DNA from: Balanoglossus misakiensis | Taxonomy: Eukaryota > Hemichordata | NCBI GenBank assembly: GCA_040954595.2 | Contig: CM082583.2 | Span: 5,642,001-5,706,000 of the forward strand | Reading direction: 5' to 3' | DNA length: 64,000 nt | Shown here: positions 36,218 through 48,432 of the stretch, piece after piece | Numbering within the stretch: the stretch's first letter is position 1 | Layout of the letters: every line of letters begins with the position of its first letter | Made by a program: the position numbers and the translations under genes | Notes under the pieces: generated by a model | The model's input: the letters and a program-made list of their open reading frames with translations, nothing else | The model's database searches: none | What the model was told of the DNA's origin: nothing

Positions 36218-39127
36218 ATGGCGGTGATGAAGGCTTTTAAGGCGGTGGATGAATCATAATGATCTCAGATGATAGAGATAATATATTCAGGGGAATAATA
36301 TAAACTGCGGTTGATACAACACGATTGGAACTATCTTAGCACATTGCTGACATTAGAACAAAAACCCTATAATTATGTAATTTCATAGCACTTTCTTGAT
36401 TGTCCACCTGCAAACACTCATTGTAAAATATAATCAAGATGTTACATAAGTGTCTACTTCAATTACACAGGGGTGTTATAATGTGCGGTGAGCTGATCAA
36501 TCTCACAGAAGTGGTTTTACCACACCCTCCCAATGCTATACTTTCCTATAGGCAAGTAGTCAACAACCGCCGTGGGCAATCAATATGAAATTAAAATGTA
36601 AATGCCTTGTCGTTTTGCCTGGGTAGAAATCCATGTTCGATGACTTTTAGAGGCTTCTGTCTTCATTTTAACGGTATCTAATTGCCTGAAAGTAGTTCTA
36701 GGTTAGGTGCAAGATGCTGTGTCGACCATTGGAGCTTTGAGAGATAAAAGTAGTATTTTTAGCGATTACTGACTAAAGCGACTCAGATCGGATTTTGCTT
36801 TATCAAACCAACGCCGTAGACTAGTATTCAGCCACTCCGAGCCCATGCACACCAGTAACGACAACTTTTCATCATTACGTAAAGACGATAACCATTAAAC
36901 TAAATTAATAGAATTCGACATCCGTGACCGGTCGTTCACAACAGTAATTCATGGCTAAATGATACAGGCAACGTAACAAACGGTCATTACATGCCAACTG
37001 TCGCCAGTTTGATTATTATTGCAGAACTAACGAGCTTTTCACCCATTAGACCTCGACCCTAGCACACAGCTTATATTATAGCGTTTCCATGCAAAGTGTT
37101 GCAAATGACTTAAACGGGTTTGTGGATTCTAGGTGGGTGTGGCAGTTAAAAAGTTTTGTTTTGAACGACTTTTCATGCACAAATACTTTTCGTCGGCATC
37201 CGAGGAAAAAGATATCGAAGTTACACGTATGTGCAGTCTGATAAGTGTACGTGATTAATGAATTCCCATGTTTCAAGCCATGGTATAGACAACATGCCAC
37301 CCAAAACCGTACAATTACCAATACTTAGAAAGATCCCATATGTCCTTGATGACTCATGTCCCATCCACTGCATAATCTGACGTGTTCTAAGATGACAACA
37401 CGGAGAAGTTTAAACGATGCTGTAATTTGTCGGCGTTAAAGATGACCCGTAGTTTGTGTCGTCAGAATCTTGAGGATAACCACTGCAGACAGATCATGCA
37501 ACGTGGCTCCGGCGTGCCAATCTCTGGTCCTTGTATCTAATGTTTCGTGACAGCTGTGTCAATTGCAGACAGTAGCACTTCACGTATCCGTTAATTGCCT
37601 CCTGATCATCCCTAACCGCAGGAAACAAATAGGGAAAGAAACTGAAACAGGGCCAAACGATTGGCTCTCAGTCGTCCGTTGGGTCGCCCACTCTTGTCTA
37701 CAGGGACAAACCAACATCTGTAGCTGTAGGAAGAGCTGTAGGACGCATTTCAGATCCAAAAGGTATTCAGACAGGATGCAAATCATATATTGCCACCGAA
37801 CATTTAAAAAAAGAATGACGCCCCTTCCCTAATTAACAACTCAGGTGTACCACAGCATTTCGATAATTTTATTCAAGTGAACGCAATTACTTCAACGTGA
37901 CGTCAGCATTTTCGATGTTTGTGGTATTTTTGTCATTTTCACTTAGAGTGAGAATTTGGTATTTTAGAGGGGCTCATCTTATCAATTGAAGCCATACACG
38001 TTTACCTACTACGACTGGATGGTAATTAACGCCTGCGTCGTATACACGATAACTTGACCACTTTGAACAGTATCCGTGGCTAAAGCCGTTCTCCTTACGA
38101 GCTATAAATGTCACTATGACAACGCTGTATTGCTGCGAGTTGTAACGGAGACAAATCTTTCTGAACAAATGGTGAGAAATTGTCGTTAGTTTTACGAGAC
38201 ATTAAACACAACTGTCTAAAGTATGTACTAGTGCCACGCGGTGATTTGAAGCTCGGGTCAACGAAGTGTTTAAACAAAATAATAAAGACTGCACATTTCG
38301 AAGGCGTCAACCTGGCAGCATGACCGGAATGGATAAAATGGCGTGGATGGGGACGCTGTTTGAGTTGTGATGTCGGTTATTTACGAACTCCAATTATGCA
38401 GTAGAACGGCCTGGCTGTACATTTGTTTGTATGTCGGGGTCATGTTTCATCCCCTAATACCACCATTTGGAAACATGTGTGCAAGTGTGACAACGCAAGC
38501 AAAGCATGAGATTATGCCAATATATCAGTTAGTAAATAAGCTGACAAATCTGCACGTGGAGTGTTTTCGATACCCTCGTGGGGATTCAATGCGCCCTCGT
38601 GCGGTCAAGCTTGAGCAAGGATCGTAAATGCGAGAATCACTCGGGAGTTATCTTGACTGACTGTTTTTTAGTCTGTAGAGCTCGAGACATTGAGGCACAT
38701 AAAATTTAAACGAATTCACTAAAGTGTCAACCGTAAAAACTGCTGCCTGTCAACCTTTCACAATCCTTCTCGTCTAATGTCCATCTCTCATGGATCCCGT
38801 AACGTTGCATGATAACATTAGTCAGCTATAGTTTTGATGCCATTGACAATACAGTTCAACGTAGAATATCACCAGAAACAAATACATTGTAGTGTATTAA
38901 GTAATCTTACATGTGGCTGTTTTGGAGTGTAGACCATGCCTACGGACGCATAGTCTAAACCGCGTCAGATGTTTCATTGGGGCAGTCAGTGTCCCGGTTA
39001 CTAGTACAAGCTTTCAGCGAATGTCTCGAATCCTCCATTCATTCGCAATATAGTTGAATGCAGTTTTGAACTGCGTGGGAGATTTTTTTCCAAGCATACC
39101 TGAATGCCTGGCATTTGTTCAAATAAG
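36218..39127. other. Non-coding stretch, nothing recognised
   Basis: Short, motif-free open frames only; no tandem arrays or mobile elements seen. Confidence 0.4.
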
Positions 39128-39397
39128 AATCGCGTTTACCGATACTTTGTGCAAGATGATGGTTTGTGCCAGTGGGGAATTGATAATTGTGGAATGGAAC
39201 GTTTGCCTGTGTCAATCGCGGACGCAAGCTTTTCTTTCGATTTTTTTCAAGGAATACATGACCTTTTCTGCTTAAATGACAAAGAACCCGACCCCGGACT
39301 GTCAAACCTTGATGACAGTACCGGATACGCGGGGCTTTTTGATGACTTAACCCAGCGCAGTGTTGTTTACCACGACATCCTGGCTTATCAGGAGTGA
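39128..39397 (+). CDS. Candidate terminal exon, acidic 89-residue peptide
   Basis: Seen: after a fair acceptor (GCATTTGTTCAAATAAG), 89 open codons to TGA. The peptide begins NRVYRYFVQDDGLCQWGIDN and is markedly acidic and Phe/Leu-rich later (ASFSFDFFQGIHDLFCLNDK, DPGLSNLDDSTGYAGLFDDL). Clusters of acidic with bulky hydrophobic residues resemble transactivation or other disordered interaction regions; that is inference from composition only. An in-frame TGA lies just before the ATG at 39104. The opposite strand is also open for 124 codons over the same bases, but reads as a basic, motif-free peptide. No family recognised. Confidence 0.3.
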   Translation, partial: NRVYRYFVQDDGLCQWGIDNCGMERLPVSIADASFSFDFFQGIHDLFCLNDKEPDPGLSNLDDSTGYAGLFDDLTQRSVVYHDILAYQE

Positions 39398-39959
39398 TCT
39401 TCGAATACAACATCTGCGCTGGCCGGATGATGAGTTATTCTGTCCTGTGTGTCTATGATGCCACAGAAAAGGAGCACATTAAGTAAGGATTAATGAAACG
39501 GGTATTTTGCACGGACATATACGCAGACACAATATAGACGCAGACCTTCCAAAACTGTTGTCTTCGACGGTTTTTTAAGAGGGCCACGCGAGTTGCCGCA
39601 GTAAGCCGCTTTTACTAATCCCCGCGAGAATAGATCAAACCCGCAGACTGTTTATTAAAGTGCGTATATCACAATTTGATTGGGGAGCGGAATTCTCGCG
39701 AGTATGTCAGTTCCTTTCGGGGCGAACCCGATCCTAAATACTCATTTCCTATGACAAGGCCTGAGGAGAAATTTCACTAGCTTTATATACTATTAAGCAG
39801 CAACAGTCTTGTCACCACTCTTCAGCGCTCGGTAAGCTTATTAACGCCGAAGATGGAAATGTTATATTTCATCGAGAGAGCACTGGTGCATAGGGTACAT
39901 GGGGAAATGAGGCAGCCAATCCATATGTCAAATGTTAGACAAGCTTCCATAGGCCTACA

Positions 39960-39990
39960 TCGATTGATTGGTGATCAATTAATCAATCGA
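39960..39990. other. Perfect 10-bp stem-loop
   Basis: TCGATTGATT pairs with AATCAATCGA around an 11-base loop. No known RNA family recognised. Confidence 0.6.
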
Positions 39991-42249
39991 CCGATTGATC
40001 CAACGATTCTATCCTTCGATGGGTATTTATCATGGTACAGACAACCAAGTCATAAGATGGGCTTTGCTTAACATCGACCACGTGATCATGTAGAGATTAT
40101 AGTGATCCATTCTCAGGTTTCGGCTGCTTCTGCGGTCAGAAAAGAGAAATTTTAGAAAACAAGTCAAAGATCCCCGCAGACATCTTTATATTCCAATCCA
40201 TTTTGGCAAACAGATTGGCTTAACTACTATGGCCAGGAGGTTCACGCTTAATCGTAAACTCACAAGCAGTTGTGAGATTTACGGCTTTAAAACTTGTCTT
40301 AATGCGAGCAATATATCTCCTTGAAAAGGCGAAATTTTACGAGGGTAAACATTTCCCGGCGGGGGAAATATTAATTCGCTAATTCATTGTGGGCCGCACA
40401 GTCAGTCTTGCTTAAACGGAAAGAATTGCAAGATAGATTTGCGGTGAAAGTAAAAACTGACATGAGACATCTGCTGCAGGTTGATTTGTTGAAGTCCTTA
40501 TTTTCGCTTTGACCTTTCTCGTATTATTGGCCTCGTGCGAACAGGGTGTCTGGGGAGACACTATAATAACCCGGGGTATTTGCGAACCACATTTTCTATC
40601 GCGCATAAACCAGTAGTTCATGTCCTATGAAATTCTGCAGGGTCTCATTTCGCATAAATGATCCATCAACGACTCCTGAAAATCTCTCCCAGCGGTGCAA
40701 AAGTGAAATCCTAGGCATTATACAACTCACTTCCACGGTACAAAATACAGCTCCAATTGAAATTGTTGACATTCCAAAGTTCATAGAATTGTGGAGAGAT
40801 TAGCCAAACTGGCCCCTTGATCCACTACAAGCTATCGATGCTGTCACACTGACGTATGAGGTGGCAAGTGAACATGTATGTAGTATGACTCTGCGTGCGA
40901 CGATTTCTGCCTTTACTCCGTTTTCAGATAGTTCACCATCCAGTCACATGCAAGTAAGTTAATTTTCCGAGGCTCTCGTACGATATCTTTGAAAGCAGCC
41001 ATATACATGTACATTGTAAAATGATCTGCAATTTGAAATACATGTAATGTCAAATAATCTTTCGTGTTGTGTTAATCTTATTCCCGGGCTTATGAAATGA
41101 CACGTACATGTATTTAATTTTGTAATATTTATGATTCGGTACAAATCAATGCAGGTGCTAGCTACACTAAGTTTTGTGCCAACGCTTCATCGCTAAGATG
41201 TCTGGGCTCGGAATCTCTCGAATCCATCGAACAGCCATGCTGTCGTGGCGTCCAGGTGAGGTTAGAAAGTCGGAGCCAAAGAACGATAAAGATATCTTTG
41301 TCTGAGATACTTTAGGTGGTAAAGGGCCATAAAATGTGCCTTTTACCCTTAACCACTGGCAGAGTGGTTTCGATTTCCCTTCCATAACACACTTCAGACG
41401 CCGCCTGTAGTATAAGTTGAAATTTGAATTCATGACAAGACAAAAATGAATTACATAGATACGTTTGAAGGCCCCGTACTTGAAAATCGCCTCGTATCCC
41501 CTAAGTCCCGGGAGTGTCCCTCGTATAGGTAGTGTTGGTAAATATATGTGACAGAGAGATTCGTCTTAATGCGGGTGTAATACGCCATTACGGAACTCAC
41601 CTACTCAGCTGCAGTTTCAAGCGATATATCGCGGTGGTCCATATCTATGCCTTCTGAGTGCCAATAAGCGCCTTTCCCCCCATCGTGGCGATTTCCCAGT
41701 GGAGTTGAGCCTCCACTCGCCGCTGTGCTAATCCAATGATGAAAAGTATCGTTTTCTTCCCGAGCAGAGCATTTCAGCTTTTTTTACTGGCGCCGCGACG
41801 CACTGCCGTAAGTAGGCGAGTCAGCAGAAATAGTTCGTTTGATATTTGGCGCCAAAAGAGTCAAGTTTTAGGTACATGTATGTGTGGGTGGCTGTCATAA
41901 AACATGTATAGATCGCCGATTTTGACAACCAGTTTATAGTATCGATAAAAAATGTCAATATTAATAAGGATAATCGTGGTGATCCGTCAAGATGTAAGCC
42001 AGACGGCGCTTAATACCGTGACGACACCAAGGCCCAGCATATGCGAAGGAGTGAAAAAAACTTGAGGCATTTAATTCGTTTATTTTTCTCATTTTTTGCC
42101 GACACTTAATGTGCCAATGGAGGCATCTTGTCGCGCTATTTGTGATGATTTTTAGTTCCATGTCAAATTCTGAGAGATACGTATCTGCTTGTTACAGAAA
42201 ATCTACATGAAGTCTATCGGTCAATTTGAGTGTGAAAATCGTCTTGGGG

Positions 42250-42340
42250 TGCAATACAATACAATACAATACAATACAATACAATCAATCGTTTATTGCG
42301 TTCCAAGGCCACCGGCCCATATGCGTCATATAGGCATATA
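42250..42340 (-). mobile_element. Probable 3' tail of a truncated non-LTR retrotransposon
   Basis: Seen on the minus strand: GGTGGCCTTGGAACGCAATA, then AAACGATTGATTG running into about seven copies of TATTG. Known: many invertebrate non-LTR elements end in an AATAAA-like signal followed by a short tandem repeat tail, and most copies are 5'-truncated. Inferred: a heavily truncated insertion. No coding part is visible. Confidence 0.35.
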
Positions 42341-44055
42341 CCCAGTAAAAACCATATATATGTTCGATCATTGATTTGCATGTACATGTGTTTCCCGACA
42401 TTTAACACTATTTTCCGAAACAGTATAAAAATAACGGCATATCAATGCAAGAAACGGTTTGAAGTACACACTTTTGCTCTATGTCTGGAAAGTCAATTTA
42501 CAAGCCAAAGCAGGATACGGTATTACGTATTACAGAAATGGATGCCACGACACACAAAAGACAGGATTTATTCATGAAAGAGCGCGTGAAACATCCCATT
42601 GATTACATTAAAGGCAACTATCGCAGCTGACTACATCGCGTACATTTTAAACATTTTATTTCTAGTGCGCGTGTTTTGTTGCATCCATTTGTCGTCATCA
42701 TGTCAGAGCAAGTCAGTTTCCAATTTCCTGCTGGAGATTATAGTTCAACCTGTTTACACAGCAAAGTTTGTTGTTTTTTCGGTATTTAATGTCTACAATA
42801 GACAAGGGGCAAATAGTCGGAACTGCTTTCAAAATCCACTGTGCGTATTTACCAGTAATTGAAAAAAAGCAAACGGATAAATTGGCAGTGGGCGGCATTA
42901 TGGGGAAAGGCTCATCATGGTCGGTAACATCAGAGAAATGTCTGTGTGTGTATATGTCGTTCCATTATCTCATAAAGCTCTAAAATTGCATCAGAAGAAA
43001 AGGGGGCTCGTAATTTTTCTGTCTCCACCGAATGGAAACATCAGTGGATATGTACTGACTGCCCCAAGAGTTCCGAGGAAGCGGATTAACGTCAGTAAAC
43101 TGACCCGGTGGGGTTCAAATGAAATGCCCGCGAACGAGGACACCCATAATGCAGTTAGCCCTGTCGCAGAGAGTGCCGTGATGTAGGAACAGTCAGCTGC
43201 GGTGTCCAGTATCTGCTTTTTAGGACGCTGCACAGTTTCGAATCGGATGAACAAAACACGCATTTGTCATTTAGTAGGGTTTATTATACAACAAATAATA
43301 GCAGGAATCATACATTAATTTGAAGGACAGAGGATCTGCAAAACATTTTCAAACCCCACATCCGATAGATAAATTATGTAGTTTGTCACCTTTTTCATTA
43401 AGCAGCAAATGGTACAACATTGAACATCTATCAAGTTTAGTCTCAAGGGTTACTTGTCATTGTAAAGTTCTAAGAACCAGTAGTGATATTATTGAAATCA
43501 GACAGAATGCTTTTCACCCGAAACCAGGAATCGTTTTTTAGTGATAAGAGGAGTACAGAGAGATTTCCCTGCCCTCTGTTTACCATGGAAACATGAATGG
43601 GGTGTGTACATTTGATGCTGGATAACGATAATGAAACACATGCCTTTGAGATATGGGAAGGTGAAAAGGGACAAATTCGAAGAGATGGGACAGGGATGGA
43701 TTCAATCAACCAAAAATATTTTATACAATATTAAAATTCCCGGCGGATATCGTGATAGTCTGAATTGCTAACACGCCACGGGATAGCCATCATAAATGTA
43801 TGACTGGTTCTTGTGGCGATAACAGTGTAGCATATCTTGCATGTCTCCAGAAGGTTATCATTTGAATGATTTCGACTACAGGAATCATTTGAGTGGCAAG
43901 GTCATTTTAAAAGGCGATGATTAGAATTAGGTGTTACCAATGGCACATCCCCACCTAAAGGGCGGGTATCGATGATTAGTTTTTCGACGATGTCTGTGAA
44001 TGAAATAGCAAATTGAAAACTCAACTATTCGGACACCTTGTTATGTAAGCGATGA

Positions 44056-44071
44056 CCCCCCCCCCCCCCCC
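44056..44071. repeat. Poly(C) run, 16 bp
   Basis: Uninterrupted C16 read directly. Confidence 0.95.
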
Positions 44072-45818
44072 GGACGCAGCTGATCGTATCCGCGCCGTCT
44101 GCCTGTTGCTGGCTAGATTAGTTTTCCTACGATGTGATGGACTGTGAAGTTATATAACTGATGATGCCTAATTTCTGTCGGGGAAGATTAACTCCCCCGA
44201 TCCCAATTTTGTAGGTGATGGCTTATGCAGCCACGTAAGTTGTAGGCACCCAAGAAACTGTCGAAAGTTTACCCTGATATTCGCCTGTCTTTAACTACCA
44301 TCCACAAGATGCTGTATACGTAGACGCTTAGTACCATACATGTATATTTGACAGATTGACTTTTCTTTTTTTTGGTTTCCCTGGTAATAGGATTACCTGC
44401 GTGGAGGATTAGGTAAACACCACAACAAACGTAAACTCTGGCGAGTCTGGCGCTTGATAGGGCATGATAGGAAACAATGCCCCCACGGGGGATATTGAGT
44501 GAAATATGGGATTGATTCACCGCGAATCATCGGCTGATCGAAATCTCCCGGCAGATATGAATTCGATTAGCGGAGATTGGCTGTCGTTAGCCTCTTTCCA
44601 TTCGAGTAATTCTACATTACAGACTGTTAATTCTAGACAGGGAAATGTCAGCTTTACCTAAGATGGAACGGAGAATTATGTCCGAGAGTGGTATCTATCA
44701 GAGACTGTTTACAGACTATGGAAATCGCTAAATCAGTCTCACCCTCGGGCTCCATCTATCAAATAGACATTTAATGAAGTATTCCATACCTTGCCGGCGC
44801 GGCGTCACATCATGGAAATGGTAGCGTTTTTTTGCAGCTTGAAACATCAACGGCCGTGCATGTTAGCCCTCGGGCGGCTACGTCTTGACGTATTAATCTC
44901 GTGAATCAAAACCTCCAAAGAAGAGAGAGAAAAAAAGTAACTGTAAAAGACATATTGGCATTTTCGTCATTAAGCGATATCAAATACGATTGCTCACGAA
45001 TGATTGGTAAAAGATCAGTTTCGTGGTTATTATGGAACGGAATATTAGGACTTGAACGATGGTCAATTACTACTGTTAGTCATAATTTTCAAATGCTCCC
45101 CGCCTTGAAATTGATTAATTAACATCCAGCAGTTCCTTAAATACACGTAACCAAAGCGGCGCTTTTGGGGCACGCCATACTGCTAAGAAATTGGAGGCGT
45201 TTGCTTTTTGGATAAGACAGTGGCTCTTGCAAAATGTGACAGTGCTGCTAAAAGCCTATAGTACGCTTCCTGCTTCCTGTAGAATCAATTAGACATGCGC
45301 AGTTTGAAATCGAAACGACATCGAAAGCCAGAAATGAAATCGAAGATTTTTTGAACTTAGGTTTCCGAAAACCAAACCAAATTATTATCTTATATCGGCA
45401 GCGATGACCTTAGTCTTGCTCTTAAGAAGGCGTGATTGTTTTACCTTTGCAAGTATTCATATGCAGTTGAAGTTGATTTTCAAGGACAAGTGTGGTCATG
45501 CATGCGTAATCGCACAATTTTCTAGTTAATGCAATGATTGCAAATCGCAGCCAGCATTGATATTGTCACACTAGGGTTACTTGGAAATTATTTTTCAAGC
45601 ATCTTTGCCATTACGACATTATGCCTTGGGTTTGGGTGCACCCCATGGTTGGCACGCCGTTTCCCTTCAGAGGCTGACCCCCGATCCTTTTTTTGAATTG
45701 TTGGAGAGGTGTTACCTGTAAAACATGGAAAAATTCTATCACTGTGGTTGTATTTAACACGGGCTATTGTGGGTGGGACTGCCTCACCAATATGTACTTG
45801 AATGTATCATATACCTTG

Positions 45819-45843
45819 TGTATGTGTATGTGTATGTGTATGT
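45819..45843. repeat. (TGTGTA)n short array
   Basis: About four hexamer copies. Confidence 0.9.
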
Positions 45844-47478
45844 GGCATCCTCATAACTGACCTTGGTTACATTGTAACTGTTCTTGCTGTCAGTCTCAGC
45901 TACTGTACTGTGTAAGGGATTCCTGGGTTTGGATTTGGAATTTGAGATTTTAATTGAGCATATATACACTCCATCTCTCCGACCCAGAAACCAAGGCTTA
46001 GCGGTAGTGTATATCGATATCGCCGTCTAATGCATGGTAACCTACACCTCGTGATCTCTAAAAGCTATACCAAGAAACGCAAGAGCCGAATATTGACGTG
46101 GCTCCCAGCTACATTACATAGGGAGATACAGATTGCAATATACAGTCACTGAATATTGTATTTGAGTTCAGCCTGACCGGTTTTCTTACTTGACAGATTG
46201 TTCGATCCTTCGGTGGGACTATCAGGTCGTCACGTATGGTCGGCCACGTAAAATATTGTCGAAAAAGGTGGTCTGTTACTAATATTCACAGTATTAGTAA
46301 ACATCAAATCACCCGTCGGGATTTTCCGCACCACCTGCAAACGAAATAAAACATCCCTTGAGATAAATGAGTCGGGATGTGGAACGAACACTTAATCTGT
46401 CTGATTGTTTGACCTATTAGCCTTCAACACCAGGGCGACGTTTTGAGTAATGGTCGAGATGATGGCCCGCCCCGAAAAATCAGATGTATTGAGTCTGTTT
46501 TGTGTTATTCGCAATGCAGTCAAAGGTTAGGTACAGGAAATAATGAATAGACAACACTCTGGAAATAGTATCACTAGCACCGAGTTACAGTGAGCAGAAG
46601 AACTGAGTCTGGGAATAACATATTTCAGTTATTTTTATATCAGCCGCGCACTCGAGGACATACATTCAAACAATTAAACTCTTTGCCATGGAAAGTTCGC
46701 ATAACAAATTGTCAGCTGTTTCAAGTAAAAGCAATGGACCCATCAAATAAACATTTGTCCACGGCGTCTCAAATATGCGTAACGCGATATCATTTCCATG
46801 TCACGCGACCGGGCAGCGGCGCGGCAACGGAAGCTTCCAACATCATGTCACGTGTTGTGTTGGACTCGCAGACGTGAAAGGGTATGATGGTTTTTACACC
46901 AGTCGTGTCTGTGTGGTTGTGTACACGAACGGCTTCACATTGTCGCCGGTGTATTTCTCTGACTGCGGGGCCTTGTCGTTCGCCCAGTCTTTAAACTTTC
47001 AAACTGTGTCGTTCCTCAAGTGCCAAAAGAATTCCACATTTTTGCAGCGGATCGTTCTTGTGACTTTAACCGTGTATTTACCTCTTCGGTTCTTCTCGTT
47101 GCAGACGTTTGGTTCATGAAGGAGTGAAGGCACTCGCTTTTTGGTGCAACATAGGAAGATTTCTGGGTCTAAAGCGGTACCCTTGGACAACTTTATTCCA
47201 TACACAACCTCTCACGACCAGATTGAAATAGGCTTATTGAAGAACGAGTGAACAACCATTTCTTAATATTTGGTAAGTTGCCGTTTACTACCTTCCTGTC
47301 ACCGCCCGATTTGTCACTATCCACGCATTTGAGAAACGATTTCGGTCATGTTTGCTCAAGCATTGAATGCGCATGTGTACGTACGTGCGTATGGTATATA
47401 CATCCATAACCAATGCTCGACTACGTGCAACCCGGCGAATACGCTAGCTGCTACTTGCTGGGCTACGTGAAGTACACG

Positions 47479-47492
47479 TCACCATGGCGACA
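47479..47492 (+). promoter_or_regulatory. RFX/X-box-like site
   Basis: GTCACCATGGCGAC matches both half-sites of the X-box consensus. No gene is attached with confidence. Confidence 0.35.
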
Positions 47493-48085
47493 GATTCTTA
47501 GACTACGAAAATCAAATCGGAAAGCCGGCACAAGCAAATCAATTCTGTATCGCGCTTGAACAAGTCCTCAAGCGCTGCTGAACTAAAGTGCGACGCGTCT
47601 CTCGCATATATGTTTAGGCCTCTCATTCGCCAATCAGTAAACCATAACAATTTCCTAACGCTTTAGACTATGTCAAAATGTATTTTAAAAATCAGTCTTT
47701 TAGATTGCATCGTGTTTATTCAAAGAGAAGTCTGTCCGTGATATCCATAAATATGGTCGGATTTATTTCCGTTTTCAGACTAAAAGGCAGTAAATATGTA
47801 TGAGTAGAATCGCAAGTGTCTCTTCCAGGCGCTCGCCAGAAAGAGCTTTAAAAACACAATTTTACTCTTCTTAAACCGATTTAAACTATTTTATGAGAAC
47901 TCTCTGGCCACGCCATGAATAAACCATGTGTAAAAATGTTCCGACAAAGCGGAGGTGAAGCACCCCACCCACGGGTTTAAAGTAACTAACTATTATCAAA
48001 AGAATATATGCATCATATATCATAATTTATGCAAACACAAAGTCGAATTGAGTAATTGTTCTTTATCCCCTTTCACTCTCTGCAG

Positions 48086-48218
48086 TTTATGCTCATTAAT
48101 ACGTTCTGTATATAAAAACTTAATCACATTTCTTGGTTATTTTGTTGAACATTCAAAGCCTGAAATCAAATGCACCTTTACAACTTTCAAGAAGTCCAGT
48201 GCATTTATAAATATGTAA
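48086..48218 (+). CDS. Candidate exon, 43 residues
   Basis: Seen: excellent acceptor (CCCCTTTCACTCTCTGCAG), then a frame entered one base into a codon reading LCSLIRSVYKNLITFLGYFV, EHSKPEIKCTFTTFKKSSAF, INM and TAA. A donor AAATAT|GTAAGG overlaps the stop, so it could equally be internal. The other frames close early. No family recognised; the next candidate, at 48257, lies too close to be spliced to it. Confidence 0.25.
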
Positions 48219-48256
48219 GGGATCCTGAACAATCTATATATACAGTGTGTTATCAG

Positions 48257-48432
48257 ATTACCAAGACATTTGCGACACTGCAGTTTGTGAGTTGGGTGTA
48301 CCTCTTTCTGTCTTTCACACCCTCTTGAGAAACTTCCAAACGCGCTCGGACACGTCCACTGGTGAACTTAATTTACTCAAAACCATTACGTTGGCGATAC
48401 ACTGCACGAAAGCTGTGCCATTCGCGGATTAA
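48257..48432 (+). CDS. Candidate terminal exon, 57 residues
   Basis: Seen: after a fair acceptor (ACAGTGTGTTATCAG) a frame reads YQDICDTAVCELGVPLSVFH, TLLRNFQTRSDTSTGELNLL, KTITLAIHCTKAVPFAD and TAA. Composition is balanced and globular-looking. No ATG, no AATAAA just after, and no family recognised. It may be an alternative to the candidate at 48086 rather than a partner. Confidence 0.2.

Larger units (their letters stand above)
39398..47954. other. Long non-coding stretch
   Basis: Holds a stem-loop at 39960-39990, the retrotransposon tail at 42250-42340, C16 at 44056, (TGTGTA)n at 45819-45843 and an X-box-like site at 47479. An excellent acceptor at 40927 (CCTTTACTCCGTTTTCAG) leads into only about ten codons. 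Open frames up to 114 codons (for example 46775-47119) show no motifs. Confidence 0.4.

Noticed and set aside
45990-46060. GGCTTAGCGGTAGTG resembling a tRNA D-arm
   Set aside because: No B box or closing stem follows at tRNA spacing.
46647-46750. Strong acceptor (TTATTTTTATATCAG), a perfect-Kozak GCCATGG and a CAA|GTAAAA donor close together
   Set aside because: Two frames are open, the coding part would be about 12 codons, and no next exon was found.
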